The notes: generated by a model not told the origin, from the letters alone. A DNA stretch of 64,000 nt from an uncultured Gammaproteobacteria bacterium (GCA_937967995.1 CALBTB010000006.1:279739-343738), one strand, 5' to 3'; counted from the first letter of the stretch, positions 1 through 8,411 are shown. Made by a program: numbers and translations.

Positions 1-1
1 C

Positions 2-265
2 GAGCAGACTAAAGCCTCACGACAAGCAATCGAAAGGGTTGTCAGCGAGTTAGAAGCCTACGTGCAAAACGCGCAACGCAACCTGGACTTTCACGTTGAT
101 GACAAGACCGGGCGCGTTGTCGTCAAGGTAGTCGACGCAACGGATGATTCGGTAATACGGCAAATTCCTTCCGAGGAGATGTTGGCCTTGTCACATCGAC
201 TTCAGGAATTTATGGATGAAAATCAGATAGATATGCGAGGGATGCTTTTGGAGCTGAAGGCCTAG
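2..265 (+). CDS. flaG: FlaG family flagellar protein (5' end outside the window)
   Basis: The frame is open from base 2, so the gene enters from the left. The visible part is about 87 residues, against roughly 120-140 for the family. It contains the conserved FlaG core: FHVDDKTGRVVVKVVDA followed by a D..VIRQIPSEEML segment. FlaG proteins influence filament length; their exact role is not settled. The gene sits directly upstream of fliD, the usual place between flagellin and filament-cap genes. A GTG at 62 could be read as a start but would remove upstream residues that read on in frame, so I treat the gene as partial. Confidence 0.75.
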   Translation, partial: EQTKASRQAIERVVSELEAYVQNAQRNLDFHVDDKTGRVVVKVVDATDDSVIRQIPSEEMLALSHRLQEFMDENQIDMRGMLLELKA

Positions 266-268
266 GGA

Positions 269-284
269 TGGCATCGGAATTGCA
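269..284 (+). promoter_or_regulatory. sigma-54 (-24/-12) promoter for fliD
   Basis: TGGCATCGGAATTGCA matches the RpoN consensus TGGCAYR-N4-TTGCW, with GG and GC exactly one helical turn apart. It lies about 75 bases before fliD. Sigma-54 control of fliD by FleQ is known in Pseudomonas; assigning FleQ here is inference. Confidence 0.8.
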
Positions 285-299
285 GATTACCGTACAGAT

Positions 300-327
300 T
301 GCCGGCCCCGAATGGGCGGGGCCGGCA
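300..327 (+). other. Perfect 10-bp hairpin in the fliD leader
   Basis: TGCCGGCCCC (300-309) pairs with GGGGCCGGCA (318-327) around an 8-base loop. No T-run follows, so it is a poor intrinsic terminator. It starts just after the expected transcription start of the sigma-54 promoter, so it would form the 5' end of the fliD mRNA. It may stabilise the message or end flaG transcription. Confidence 0.6.
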
Positions 328-357
328 CCAATCCATCAATAGCGCTGAGGTTGAGTA

Positions 358-2385
358 ATGACAGGCATCACCCCGACGGGTATAGGCGGTTCCAGTCTGG
401 ATGTGGAGCGACTGGTCGACGATCTCGTCACAGCAGAGGGTGCCCCTACCCAGAATCGACTCGATAATCAGGAAGTCGAAATTCAGACCAATATTTCCGC
501 CCTGGGTGCGTTTCGTGGTGCCCTGGCCGATATTCAGGGATCGCTGGCATCGTTACGTAATGCCCAGGATCTGCGTAAAGTGTCCGCCACTTCTTCTGAT
601 GAAGAGAAAGTTGCCATCATCGCCGACAAGACGGCGCAGGAAGGCAATTTTGAAGTTGAAGTGTTGCAACTGGCACAATCCCATCGACTGACATCACAGT
701 CATTTAAATCCGAGCTTGATCCGATCGGGTCGGGTAATCTCAGTTTTCAGTTCGGTCGCTATGATGAGCAAAGCGGTCGATTCATTGCCAATGAAAAAGC
801 CGCGGTCAGAAATATTCGTATTGATGATGAGAACAATTCATTGCGCGGTATCGTTGGTGCGATTAACCAGGCCGAGTTTGGTGTACGTGCATCAATGATC
901 AACGACGGTACCGGTTTTCGCCTTGCCCTGTCTGCGGCACAGACCGGTGATATAAATGCAATGCGTATTGTTGTCAGTGATAGTGATTCCACTGACAGTG
1001 ACAACTTTGGACTCTCACGCCTTGCCTATGATCCGACAAAGGGCAATGCCATGAATCTGATCGAAACCGCCCGACCACAGAATGCAGAAGTGTTACTGGA
1101 CGGTATTCAGATATCCAGTGCCACGAATGACATAGCCAACGCCATTCCGGGTATTACGCTCAGCTTAAAAGATACGACCGAAGGTTCGCCGGTCAGGTTA
1201 AAAACCCAGTTTGATATTCAGGGCGTCAAGGAAGCCATACTGGGTTTTGTCGATGTGTATAACAACCTGATCGATACCGTGCAGACCGTATCAGGATTTG
1301 ACCCGGAGACCCAGCAGGCCGGGCCTTTATCCGGTGATTCTGCCGTACGAGGCATTGCTGACCAGATACGTCGCGTTATAGGAACGTCTTTTAATGGCAT
1401 CAATGAAGATTTCGGATCGCTGGCCAGAATCGGTATCGAAACACAACGTAACGGCAAACTGACCGTTAACGAAAGCAAGTTGCAGTCATCGATCGAAGAA
1501 GACATGGAACAGGTCAGCAAGCTGTTTGCCCGCACCGGTTCGGCGTCGGATCCGCTGATTCGTTATGTCTCCGCTGATAATGATGCCAGCATGGGCGTGC
1601 ACGACATTTCGATCTCAGCCCTGGGCAGCAAAGGGCGTTACATCGGGGCAGAAACCGGTTCATTTAATAATTTTTCCATCGCTGCCAATGAAAACGAGCT
1701 GATTCTTAAAGTGGATGGAGTCAGTAGCGGGCCGGTACGTATTACACCCGGCAATTACGAAAACGGTCGGGAAATGGCACAAGAGTTACAACGCCAGATC
1801 AACAGTGACAATGTTTTCAAGCGCGAAGGTGCCAGTGTCAGCGTACAGTTTGTTGTCGATCAGTTTGTCATCACCTCGAACCGGATAGGCAGTGCTTCAC
1901 GGGTGGATGTAATTTCCGCCGGGGAAAGTCTGCAGGAACTGGGGTTGACGGTAGCAGCAGGACTGGCCGGGCAGGATGTACAGGGCCGGATTGGTAACCG
2001 GCCGGCACAGGGAAACGGCATGCAACTGACCGGTGACGGTGACGCACGCGGTATCGTCGTCGAAGTGCTGGGTGGTAAAACCGGCGCTCGCGGCAGTGTG
2101 GCATTTTCCGAAGGCGTCGCAGAACAGTTGTACCGGTTACTGGAAAACTTCCTTGCTCCAGACGGTATTTTGCAAACCCGTTCCGAGGGTTATAACAGCC
2201 GAATAGATAATATAAACCGTCAACGCGAACAACTGGGGCGGCGTCTTGCTGTTTCCGAACAGCGTTTGATGAAACAGTTTTCCAACCTGGATGCCATGTT
2301 GGGTCGTATGCGAAACACCAGCCAGTTTCTGTCGAATCAGCTGGCAGGATTGCCTGGTGCGAAAGGCCCGGACGATAAAGGTTAG
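358..2385 (+). CDS. fliD: Flagellar hook-associated protein 2 (filament cap) FliD
   Basis: FliD forms the cap at the filament tip and inserts exported flagellin subunits. The N-terminus (GIGGSSLDVERLVDDLVTAE) is the classic FliD_N signature. The C-terminus ends in a heptad-rich helix (SRIDNINRQREQLGRRLAVSE) followed by LMKQFSNLDAMLGRMRNTSQF, the FliD_C ending. At 675 aa it is about 200 residues longer than the E. coli and Pseudomonas proteins; the extra part lies around residues 395-590 and includes a flagellin-hook-IN-like stretch (LILKVDGVSSGPVRITPGNY). GAGG seven bases before ATG supports the start. It is followed by fliS and fliT-like genes, as in other flagellar clusters. Confidence 0.96.
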   Translation: MTGITPTGIGGSSLDVERLVDDLVTAEGAPTQNRLDNQEVEIQTNISALGAFRGALADIQGSLASLRNAQDLRKVSATSSDEEKVAIIADKTAQEGNFEVEVLQLAQSHRLTSQSFKSELDPIGSGNLSFQFGRYDEQSGRFIANEKAAVRNIRIDDENNSLRGIVGAINQAEFGVRASMINDGTGFRLALSAAQTGDINAMRIVVSDSDSTDSDNFGLSRLAYDPTKGNAMNLIETARPQNAEVLLDGIQISSATNDIANAIPGITLSLKDTTEGSPVRLKTQFDIQGVKEAILGFVDVYNNLIDTVQTVSGFDPETQQAGPLSGDSAVRGIADQIRRVIGTSFNGINEDFGSLARIGIETQRNGKLTVNESKLQSSIEEDMEQVSKLFARTGSASDPLIRYVSADNDASMGVHDISISALGSKGRYIGAETGSFNNFSIAANENELILKVDGVSSGPVRITPGNYENGREMAQELQRQINSDNVFKREGASVSVQFVVDQFVITSNRIGSASRVDVISAGESLQELGLTVAAGLAGQDVQGRIGNRPAQGNGMQLTGDGDARGIVVEVLGGKTGARGSVAFSEGVAEQLYRLLENFLAPDGILQTRSEGYNSRIDNINRQREQLGRRLAVSEQRLMKQFSNLDAMLGRMRNTSQFLSNQLAGLPGAKGPDDKG

Positions 2386-2435
2386 AAGTACATGAAATTA
2401 ATTTTTGTAATGACAGTAGTACAGGAGTAAGAGAG

Positions 2436-2846
2436 ATGAACATGTCGAGATTACATGGTGGTGTTAACCAGTACAATCAGGTCGGGGTTGCCTCCGGCGT
2501 TGAACAGGCCAGTCCGCATCGTCTGATACAGATGTTGATGGAAGGGGCGATTGAGAAAGTGGCCAAGGCCAAGGGCTATATGGAACGTAAGGAAATCGCC
2601 AATAAGGGCAGCCACATCAGCTGGGCCATTTCCATTATTGAAGGACTGCGTGCCAGTCTGGACAAGAACAACGGTGGTGATATAGCAGATAACCTGGACG
2701 ATCTGTATGACTACATGATTCGCCGGCTGATGCGGGCAAATGTGGAGAATAATCCGGATCTGCTGGATGAGGTGATTTCGTTGATGCGTTCCATCAAGTC
2801 GGCCTGGGATGAAATCCCCGCCGGCATGAACAAGGAAGCGATCTAG
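2436..2846 (+). CDS. fliS: Flagellin export chaperone FliS
   Basis: FliS binds the C-terminus of flagellin in the cytoplasm, prevents premature polymerisation and delivers flagellin to the export gate. At 136 aa it has family length. It shows the N-terminal pattern NQYNQVGVASGVEQASPHRL with LIQMLMEGAIEKVAKAKGYM, and the conserved NNPDLLDEVISLMRSIKSAWDEI C-terminal helix. GGAG lies eight bases before the ATG. It lies between fliD and the FliT-like gene, probably in one transcript. Confidence 0.96.
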   Translation: MNMSRLHGGVNQYNQVGVASGVEQASPHRLIQMLMEGAIEKVAKAKGYMERKEIANKGSHISWAISIIEGLRASLDKNNGGDIADNLDDLYDYMIRRLMRANVENNPDLLDEVISLMRSIKSAWDEIPAGMNKEAI

Positions 2847-2851
2847 CCGCA

Positions 2852-3172
2852 ATGCAGTACCTGTCATTACAACAGGGTGCGCAGAAGGTTCTGCGCCTCT
2901 CACAGCACATGCTGGCGCACGCTCAGGCCGGTAACTGGGAGCTGATGAGCAACCTTGAACTGGAACGTACCCGATCGCTGGAAAGTCTGTTCAGACACCC
3001 GCAGATTACCGATAGCCTGCCTGAAATAGCAAACATTCTTTATGAGGTAATGGAAATTGATCGGTTGTGTCTGGACCTTGGCGAACACGCCAGGCAGTCC
3101 ATACTTAAAAATCTGAATAAACAATCGCAGGGGAGCCGGGCGACCAACAGTTATTTGCAACATGCCCGTTAA
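2852..3172 (+). CDS. fliT: FliT-like flagellar chaperone
   Basis: A 106-aa all-helical acidic/basic protein starting five bases after fliS. Size, position after fliD-fliS, and the pattern W-LM-NLE-R---LE-LF identify it with the poorly conserved FliT group, which holds FliD for export and can modulate the flagellar master regulator. Sequence similarity alone is weak; the call rests mostly on gene order. Confidence 0.7.
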   Translation: MQYLSLQQGAQKVLRLSQHMLAHAQAGNWELMSNLELERTRSLESLFRHPQITDSLPEIANILYEVMEIDRLCLDLGEHARQSILKNLNKQSQGSRATNSYLQHAR

Positions 3173-3181
3173 AACTTACAA

Positions 3182-3745
3182 ATGTCTTACCTGGTTGAAA
3201 AGGAATTTGCTTTTACATGTGATCCGTTGACGACGACAGGCGCATCAACATCACCCAGTTTGCCAGATTCAGATCCCAGTCCGTCAAATTTGTATTCCAA
3301 TATATATAATGTGTCGTCCACATTTCCGGTTTTTGCGTTACTCGATAGTCTGACTGATTATATTCACAATTTGGGTGACCAGGATTTAAAAAGTGATAAC
3401 GATCGCGTTGAGAATAAACTTAACCTGATTATTTTCCTGCTCAATAATCTGGTCGGTAGTCAGAAAACCAAACCGTCGTTACAAAGATTACGTCTGTCAG
3501 CAGAAGGCCTGGCATGGCAGGACAAGCGGAGTTTTCATGAAGGGCAGGTTATTTTGATACACCTCTATCCTGATGAGGTTATGAATGTGCCGTTAGTTTG
3601 CCAAGTTATTGTTACGCAAAAAAATAAAAGCTGGTATCATGCAACTCTGAACGGCTTATCCGAAGATGAAATGTCTGCCTGGTCAAAGTGGGTGTTTCGT
3701 TTACATCGTTTTCAGGTCTCGCAGGCTCGTCAATACACCGATTAA
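3182..3745 (+). CDS. PilZ-like protein, degenerate c-di-GMP motif
   Basis: A 187-aa soluble protein nine bases after the FliT-like gene. The C-terminal half (about residues 95-185) reads like a PilZ beta-barrel: LRLSAEGLAWQDKR, then GQVILIHLYPDEV, PLVCQVIVTQKNKSWYHATL. The family's binding signature is RxxxR followed by D/NxSxxG; here only L-SAEGL remains, so c-di-GMP binding is doubtful. The N-terminal 60 residues are Ser/Pro/Thr-rich and not recognised. No clear ribosome-binding site precedes the ATG. PilZ-related proteins at this position in gammaproteobacterial flagellar clusters suggest a motility role, which is inference. Confidence 0.55.
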   Translation: MSYLVEKEFAFTCDPLTTTGASTSPSLPDSDPSPSNLYSNIYNVSSTFPVFALLDSLTDYIHNLGDQDLKSDNDRVENKLNLIIFLLNNLVGSQKTKPSLQRLRLSAEGLAWQDKRSFHEGQVILIHLYPDEVMNVPLVCQVIVTQKNKSWYHATLNGLSEDEMSAWSKWVFRLHRFQVSQARQYTD

Positions 3746-3811
3746 CTTGAGTAATTGTCTGTTACAGTCTGTAAACTCTGAAAAACTTCATGTATATAGG
3801 TAACGATTCAT

Positions 3812-3839
3812 TTGTCAATTATTAACATGACAATATTTT
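3812..3839 (+). promoter_or_regulatory. Candidate sigma-70 promoter of fleQ with overlapping inverted repeat
   Basis: TTGTCA (3812-3817), a 16-base spacer and TATTTT (3834-3839) form a fair -35/-10 pair about 70 bases before the fleQ ATG. TTGTCA and TGACAA (3828-3833) make a 6-bp inverted repeat filling the spacer, a likely operator position. FleQ is sigma-70 transcribed and repressible in Pseudomonas; the binding protein here is unknown. Confidence 0.45.
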
Positions 3840-3909
3840 GACTTCCACGTTTTCGCTGCTAGGCTGTTTACTGTTACATCCATCCGGAAAGTTCTCACAG
3901 GGACCAAAC

Positions 3910-5331
3910 ATGTCGATTTTAGTCATAGACAACCAGTCTGATCGCCGCAAACAACTCGAACTGATACTCAAGTTCATCGAATATGATTTGATCGATGCAG
4001 TCAGTGTTGATAAGTGGGCTTCGTGTAAGGAAAAAGAAAGACCGGACACGGTGATACTCGGTGACATCGGCGATGAGAAGGTGGATGAACTGGCGCGTAA
4101 ACTGAAATCTGCGTTTGGCAGCGCGGTACCGATCCTGCTGCTAACTGACATCAAGGATAAGAGTTTGCTACCCGCTGAAGTGGCTGCGTCGATTGTTACG
4201 GTTGTTGAGCTGCCGGTACGGCACCGTCAGCTTGTTCATGCCATGCATCTTGCACAGGTCTATCGCGAATCACAGTCCGGATCAGGAAATTCATCACCCA
4301 TGTTGTTTCGCAGTATGGTGGGACACTCCCGTGCCATCACGCAGGTAAGAAAACTGATTGAAAAGGTTGCCGACACGGATGCCAATGTACTGATACTTGG
4401 ATCTTCCGGTACCGGCAAGGAAGTCGTGGCGCGTAACCTGCATTATCACTCTTCACGCAAGGACAAACCGTTTGTACCGGTTAACTGCGGCGCGATTCCA
4501 CCGGACCTGCTGGAAAGCGAACTGTTTGGCCACGAAAAGGGATCATTTACCGGCGCCATCTCGGCCAGGCAGGGCCGCTTTGAACTGGCAGAAGGCGGTA
4601 CGTTATTTCTGGATGAAATTGGCGATATGCCATTACCCATGCAGGTGAAATTACTGCGCGTTCTGCAGGAACGGGTTTTTGAACGCGTCGGCAGCAATAA
4701 GAGCATCAAGGTGGATGTCCGTATTGTGGCAGCAACCCACCGGGAGCTGGAAACGGAAATCGCCGAAGGACGTTTTCGTGAGGATCTTTTTTATCGACTC
4801 AATGTTTTTCCTATCGAAATGCCGGCCCTCAAGGATCGAGCCGAAGACATTCCGCTTCTCATCAAGGAACTGATTACCCGCATGGAGCACGAACAACGTG
4901 GCTCGGTAAGGTTAACGCCGGCGGCCATCACTGCGCTGAGTAGTTACAGCTGGCCCGGTAACGTCCGTGAGTTGTCCAACCTGATGGAGCGACTCATCAT
5001 CATGTTTCCGTACGGCGTGGTGGATGTGCGTGACCTGCCGGAGAAATATCGTGGTCATTATGTGGAAAGTGACGACGATCAGCATGAAATCATTCTGCCA
5101 GACAGCAGCCCGGACAATATGCTGGAAAGTGCCATGCGTTTGCCACGCGATGGTATCGATCTCAAGGAACACCTCAGTCAGCTGGAATACTCGCTTATCA
5201 AACAGGCCCTCGATGAAGCCGATGGCGTGGTGGCACATGCAGCCAAGCGTCTGGCCATGCGTCGCACGACACTGGTGGAGAAAATGCGCAAGTATGGCCT
5301 GCAGCGTCAGGAACAGGTGTCAGGAATTTGA
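3910..5331 (+). CDS. fleQ: Sigma-54-dependent flagellar master activator FleQ/FlrA
   Basis: 473 aa. Residues 1-115 form the FleQ receiver-like domain, which lacks an obvious phospho-acceptor arrangement. The AAA+ domain covers about 140-370, with Walker A GSSGTGKE (164-171), Walker B LFLDEIGD (232-239) and the sigma-54 contact loop GSFTGA (211-216; the usual form is GAFTGA). The C-terminus (AAKRLAMRRTTLVEKMRKYG) is a Fis-type helix-turn-helix. In Pseudomonas FleQ activates early flagellar genes and binds c-di-GMP. I chose the ATG at 3910, with AGGGA upstream, over an in-frame TTG at 3838 that adds residues unlike the family. fleSR follow. Confidence 0.94.
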   Translation: MSILVIDNQSDRRKQLELILKFIEYDLIDAVSVDKWASCKEKERPDTVILGDIGDEKVDELARKLKSAFGSAVPILLLTDIKDKSLLPAEVAASIVTVVELPVRHRQLVHAMHLAQVYRESQSGSGNSSPMLFRSMVGHSRAITQVRKLIEKVADTDANVLILGSSGTGKEVVARNLHYHSSRKDKPFVPVNCGAIPPDLLESELFGHEKGSFTGAISARQGRFELAEGGTLFLDEIGDMPLPMQVKLLRVLQERVFERVGSNKSIKVDVRIVAATHRELETEIAEGRFREDLFYRLNVFPIEMPALKDRAEDIPLLIKELITRMEHEQRGSVRLTPAAITALSSYSWPGNVRELSNLMERLIIMFPYGVVDVRDLPEKYRGHYVESDDDQHEIILPDSSPDNMLESAMRLPRDGIDLKEHLSQLEYSLIKQALDEADGVVAHAAKRLAMRRTTLVEKMRKYGLQRQEQVSGI

Positions 5332-5384
5332 CCGTCCGGATTTCAGGTTTTTCTAACCTCTTGTAAATCAAATAATATTTATTT

Positions 5385-5400
5385 AGGCATACTTCTTGCT
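5385..5400 (+). promoter_or_regulatory. sigma-54 promoter for fleSR
   Basis: AGGCATACTTCTTGCT keeps the invariant GG and GC at -24/-12 spacing and differs from the consensus TGGCA only at its first base. It is 53 bases before the fleS ATG. Sigma-54/FleQ control of fleSR is the known arrangement in Pseudomonas. Confidence 0.72.
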
Positions 5401-5452
5401 CGAGTGTTGTTGGTCATAAGGTCCAACAACAAACTCAGCAGGTAGTGTGTTT

Positions 5453-6670
5453 ATGTCGCAACAGGCACAGTTTTCCGAGTCGGCACTGGCAAATGCCTTT
5501 GCAACGTTCAATCAGTTATCCGATCAACTGGCGACTTCCTACAAGGCACTTGAACAACAGGTCTCCCATCTCAATTCTGAACTGAAACAGACTAATGACG
5601 CGCGCATTCGTGAGCTGACGGAAAAAGAACGCCTGGCCAACCGACTCTCGACACTATTGCAGGCTTTACCGGGTGGTGTTGTTGTGATTGACAGTGAAGG
5701 TCGCGTTCAGGAATACAACCAGGCGGCCGTGGATTTACTGGGTGAACCATTACAGTCACTGAGCTGGGCCAGTGTGATTGAGCGTGCCTTTGCGCCGCGC
5801 GGCGACGACGGTCATGACATCTCCCTCAAGGACGGACGGCGGGTCAACATTTCCACCTGCCCGATGGCGAATGAGCCAGGCCAGATTCTCCTGATCACGG
5901 ATGTGTCCGAAATGCGCGAACTGCAGGACAAGTTAAATCACAGGGAACGACTGGTGGCGATGGGTGAAATGGCGGCGTCACTGGCTCACCAGATTCGTAC
6001 CCCCCTTGCGTCGGCCATGTTATATGCATCAAACCTGAAGCGCGATAATATTTCCTTGCATGATCAACAGCGTTTCAGCCAGAAGATTCAGTCGCGGCTT
6101 GCCCATCTCGAACAGATCGTGAATGACATGTTGCTATATGCACGCAGTAACAATACAGGTACGGAAGAAGCGTTTCATGTCTGCGATCTCATCACGGACG
6201 TGGAACATACACTCGATGCCAAGTTATATGACAGCCGAATTGAATTTACCTACATTGACGAGACCGGTGACATCGATTTGATCGGTAACCGGCAAATGCT
6301 GCTCAGCGCCATCACCAACCTTTGTGTGAATGCCATTCAGGCCATGCAACAACAGGGTCACTTGCGCATTATTACGCGCGTAGCCGATGCGCAGCACATG
6401 GAAATGCTGGTCTGTGATGATGGTCCGGGTATTCCTGAATCAACACTGCAACAGGTGTTCGATCCCTTTTTCACAACGCGTTCCGAAGGTACCGGTCTTG
6501 GACTGGCCGTGGTGCGCGCAATTATTCACGCTCACAGGGGTGAAATTCTGATTGATTCCACGGTTGATGCGGGAACGACCTTTATCCTGCGTCTGCCTCT
6601 GTTAAAGAAACAGGCACCAACCGGTTATGAAAACTTGCCGGGTGATGATCTGGCCGTCAACGCAGGTTAA
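5453..6670 (+). CDS. fleS: Flagellar sensor histidine kinase FleS/FlrB
   Basis: 405 aa without transmembrane segments, as expected for cytosolic FleS. An N-terminal coiled region (20-65) is followed by a PAS domain (about 65-150), a HisKA dimerisation domain with phospho-accepting His179 in AHQIRTPL, and a HATPase domain with N-box NLCVNAIQAM, G1 DDGPGIP and G2 GTGLGLAVV. It phosphorylates FleR, encoded 12 bases downstream. The ATG at 5453 has AGGTAG seven bases upstream and is preferred to the GTG two codons earlier. Confidence 0.93.
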   Translation: MSQQAQFSESALANAFATFNQLSDQLATSYKALEQQVSHLNSELKQTNDARIRELTEKERLANRLSTLLQALPGGVVVIDSEGRVQEYNQAAVDLLGEPLQSLSWASVIERAFAPRGDDGHDISLKDGRRVNISTCPMANEPGQILLITDVSEMRELQDKLNHRERLVAMGEMAASLAHQIRTPLASAMLYASNLKRDNISLHDQQRFSQKIQSRLAHLEQIVNDMLLYARSNNTGTEEAFHVCDLITDVEHTLDAKLYDSRIEFTYIDETGDIDLIGNRQMLLSAITNLCVNAIQAMQQQGHLRIITRVADAQHMEMLVCDDGPGIPESTLQQVFDPFFTTRSEGTGLGLAVVRAIIHAHRGEILIDSTVDAGTTFILRLPLLKKQAPTGYENLPGDDLAVNAG

Positions 6671-6682
6671 AGAGAGGTAAAT

Positions 6683-8062
6683 ATGAGTGCAGCAACAGTG
6701 CTGGTCGTCGAAGATGATCATGAATTAATGGAGGCTTTAAGCGATACGCTTACGCTGGCAGGTTATGGCGTGGCCACCGCGACGGATGGTGCCGATGCGT
6801 TACGCGTGCTGGAGCAAAATACCTGTGACCTCATCGTCAGTGATGTACAGATGCCAAAAATGGACGGGCACACCTTTCTGAAAAAGGTCAAGGCGGAACA
6901 TCCGGACTTACCGGTCATGTTAATGACAGCTTACGGCAGTATTCAGAAGGCAGTCGATGCGATGCGTGATGGTGCCGTGGATTACATGGTCAAACCATTT
7001 GAAGCCGAAGTACTGGTCAACATGGTGTCGCGTTACGCCGGTATGCCGGGACAAACAGATGACGATGTGGTGGCGGAGGATGATAATTCCAGTCGCCTGT
7101 TTGCCGTTGCCCGTCGTGTTGCGAACAGTGACGCCACTGTCATGATTACCGGTGAAAGCGGTGTCGGCAAAGAAGTCCTGGCGCGTTATATACATATGCA
7201 CTCGAATCGTGCGGATGCGCCTTTTGTGGCAATCAATTGTGCGGCGATTCCGGAAAACATGCTGGAAGCTACACTGTTCGGCTATGAAAAAGGCGCCTAC
7301 ACGGGTGCCTACAAGGCCTGTCCGGGCAAGTTTGAACAGGCCCAGGGTGGCACGCTGTTACTCGATGAAATTACCGAGATGGATCTCGGGCTGCAGGCCA
7401 AACTGTTGCGTGTGTTACAGGAGCGGGAAGTGGAACGCCTTGGCGGGACGCGGACTATCGAACTGGACGTTCGTGTACTGGCTACATCCAATCGCAATGT
7501 CAGAAGTTATGTGGATGAAAACAAGTTCCGCGAAGATCTGTTTTACCGTCTCAATGTGTTTCCTTTATCCATCCTGCCATTAGCACAACGACCTGGTGAT
7601 ATCGTACCACTGGCGGAAAAAATGCTGCACAAGCATTGCAAGCGCCAGGGTCGAACCATACCTGTTCTTGCACAGGATGCGATTGACAAACTGCAGGCGC
7701 ATCATTGGCAGGGAAATGTCCGCGAGCTGGAAAATGTTGTGCAACGTGCGCTGGTATTACAGCATGGTGAAGAAATCGGAAGCGCGGATTTACATTTTGA
7801 AGTGGATGCGGCACGGACACCAGATTTCGAGACAAGCATTCAGGTTGCTGCAGCACCGATCAGTCAGAGTCCTGATTCACTGAACAGTGAAGTAAAACAG
7901 ACCGAATGGAACATGATTCTGGCTACGATTAATACCGTCAACGGAAGCCGGAAAAAAGCCGCCGAGCGACTCGGTATCAGTCAACGTACATTGCGTTACA
8001 AACTGGCCAAGATGCGTGAAGCCGGAATTCGTATTCCGGATCGTAACGCCGAAGCGCTATAG
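6683..8062 (+). CDS. fleR: Sigma-54-dependent response regulator FleR/FlrC
   Basis: 459 aa. The receiver domain (1-120) has an acidic pocket (ED at 10-11), phospho-accepting Asp54 in VSDVQMPKMDG, and the KPF lysine. The AAA+ domain follows, with GESGVGKE (Walker A), GAYTGA (a sigma-54 contact variant) and LLLDEITEM (Walker B). The Fis-type HTH is KKAAERLGISQRTLRYKLAKM. FleR activates the mid-stage flagellar genes (basal body, hook). fliE starts ten bases after its stop, so fliE onward may partly depend on read-through from the fleSR promoter. Confidence 0.94.
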   Translation: MSAATVLVVEDDHELMEALSDTLTLAGYGVATATDGADALRVLEQNTCDLIVSDVQMPKMDGHTFLKKVKAEHPDLPVMLMTAYGSIQKAVDAMRDGAVDYMVKPFEAEVLVNMVSRYAGMPGQTDDDVVAEDDNSSRLFAVARRVANSDATVMITGESGVGKEVLARYIHMHSNRADAPFVAINCAAIPENMLEATLFGYEKGAYTGAYKACPGKFEQAQGGTLLLDEITEMDLGLQAKLLRVLQEREVERLGGTRTIELDVRVLATSNRNVRSYVDENKFREDLFYRLNVFPLSILPLAQRPGDIVPLAEKMLHKHCKRQGRTIPVLAQDAIDKLQAHHWQGNVRELENVVQRALVLQHGEEIGSADLHFEVDAARTPDFETSIQVAAAPISQSPDSLNSEVKQTEWNMILATINTVNGSRKKAAERLGISQRTLRYKLAKMREAGIRIPDRNAEAL

Positions 8063-8071
8063 GAGTCAGAT

Positions 8072-8401
8072 ATGAGCAATACAATCAATCCTGAAACATT
8101 GCTGGCGCAAATGCGCGCCATGATGGAGCAGGCACAGGGCCAGGTCAGCAAACCGGCGAGTCCTGATGCGATCAATCAGTCCGGTTTTTCCGATGTACTG
8201 AAAAACGCCATCAACACGGTGAATAACAACCAACAGGATGCCGCCAAACTGGCGGAGTCTTTTCAGGATCCGAAATCAAACGTACAGATGTCGGAAGTGA
8301 TGGTGGCGTTACAGAAAGCCAATGTGTCATTTCAGGCGATGGTGGAAGTGCGTAACAAACTGGTTACGGCTTACCAGGAAATCATGAACATGCAGGTATA
8401 G
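8072..8401 (+). CDS. fliE: Hook-basal body complex protein FliE
   Basis: 109 aa. FliE links the MS ring to the proximal rod. It shows the family C-terminal signature: SNVQMSEVMVALQKANVSFQ followed by VRNKLVTAYQEIMNMQV. AGGAGT precedes the ATG. It is the first gene of the fliEFGHIJ block, which continues with 9-15 base gaps or short overlaps. Confidence 0.95.
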   Translation: MSNTINPETLLAQMRAMMEQAQGQVSKPASPDAINQSGFSDVLKNAINTVNNNQQDAAKLAESFQDPKSNVQMSEVMVALQKANVSFQAMVEVRNKLVTAYQEIMNMQV

Positions 8402-8411
8402 CGGGTAGCGT

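Noticed and set aside
1871..2476. 201-codon reverse frame across fliD and fliS
   Set aside because: It lies wholly over well-supported genes on the other strand, and its product is rich in Pro, Arg and His without any domain pattern.
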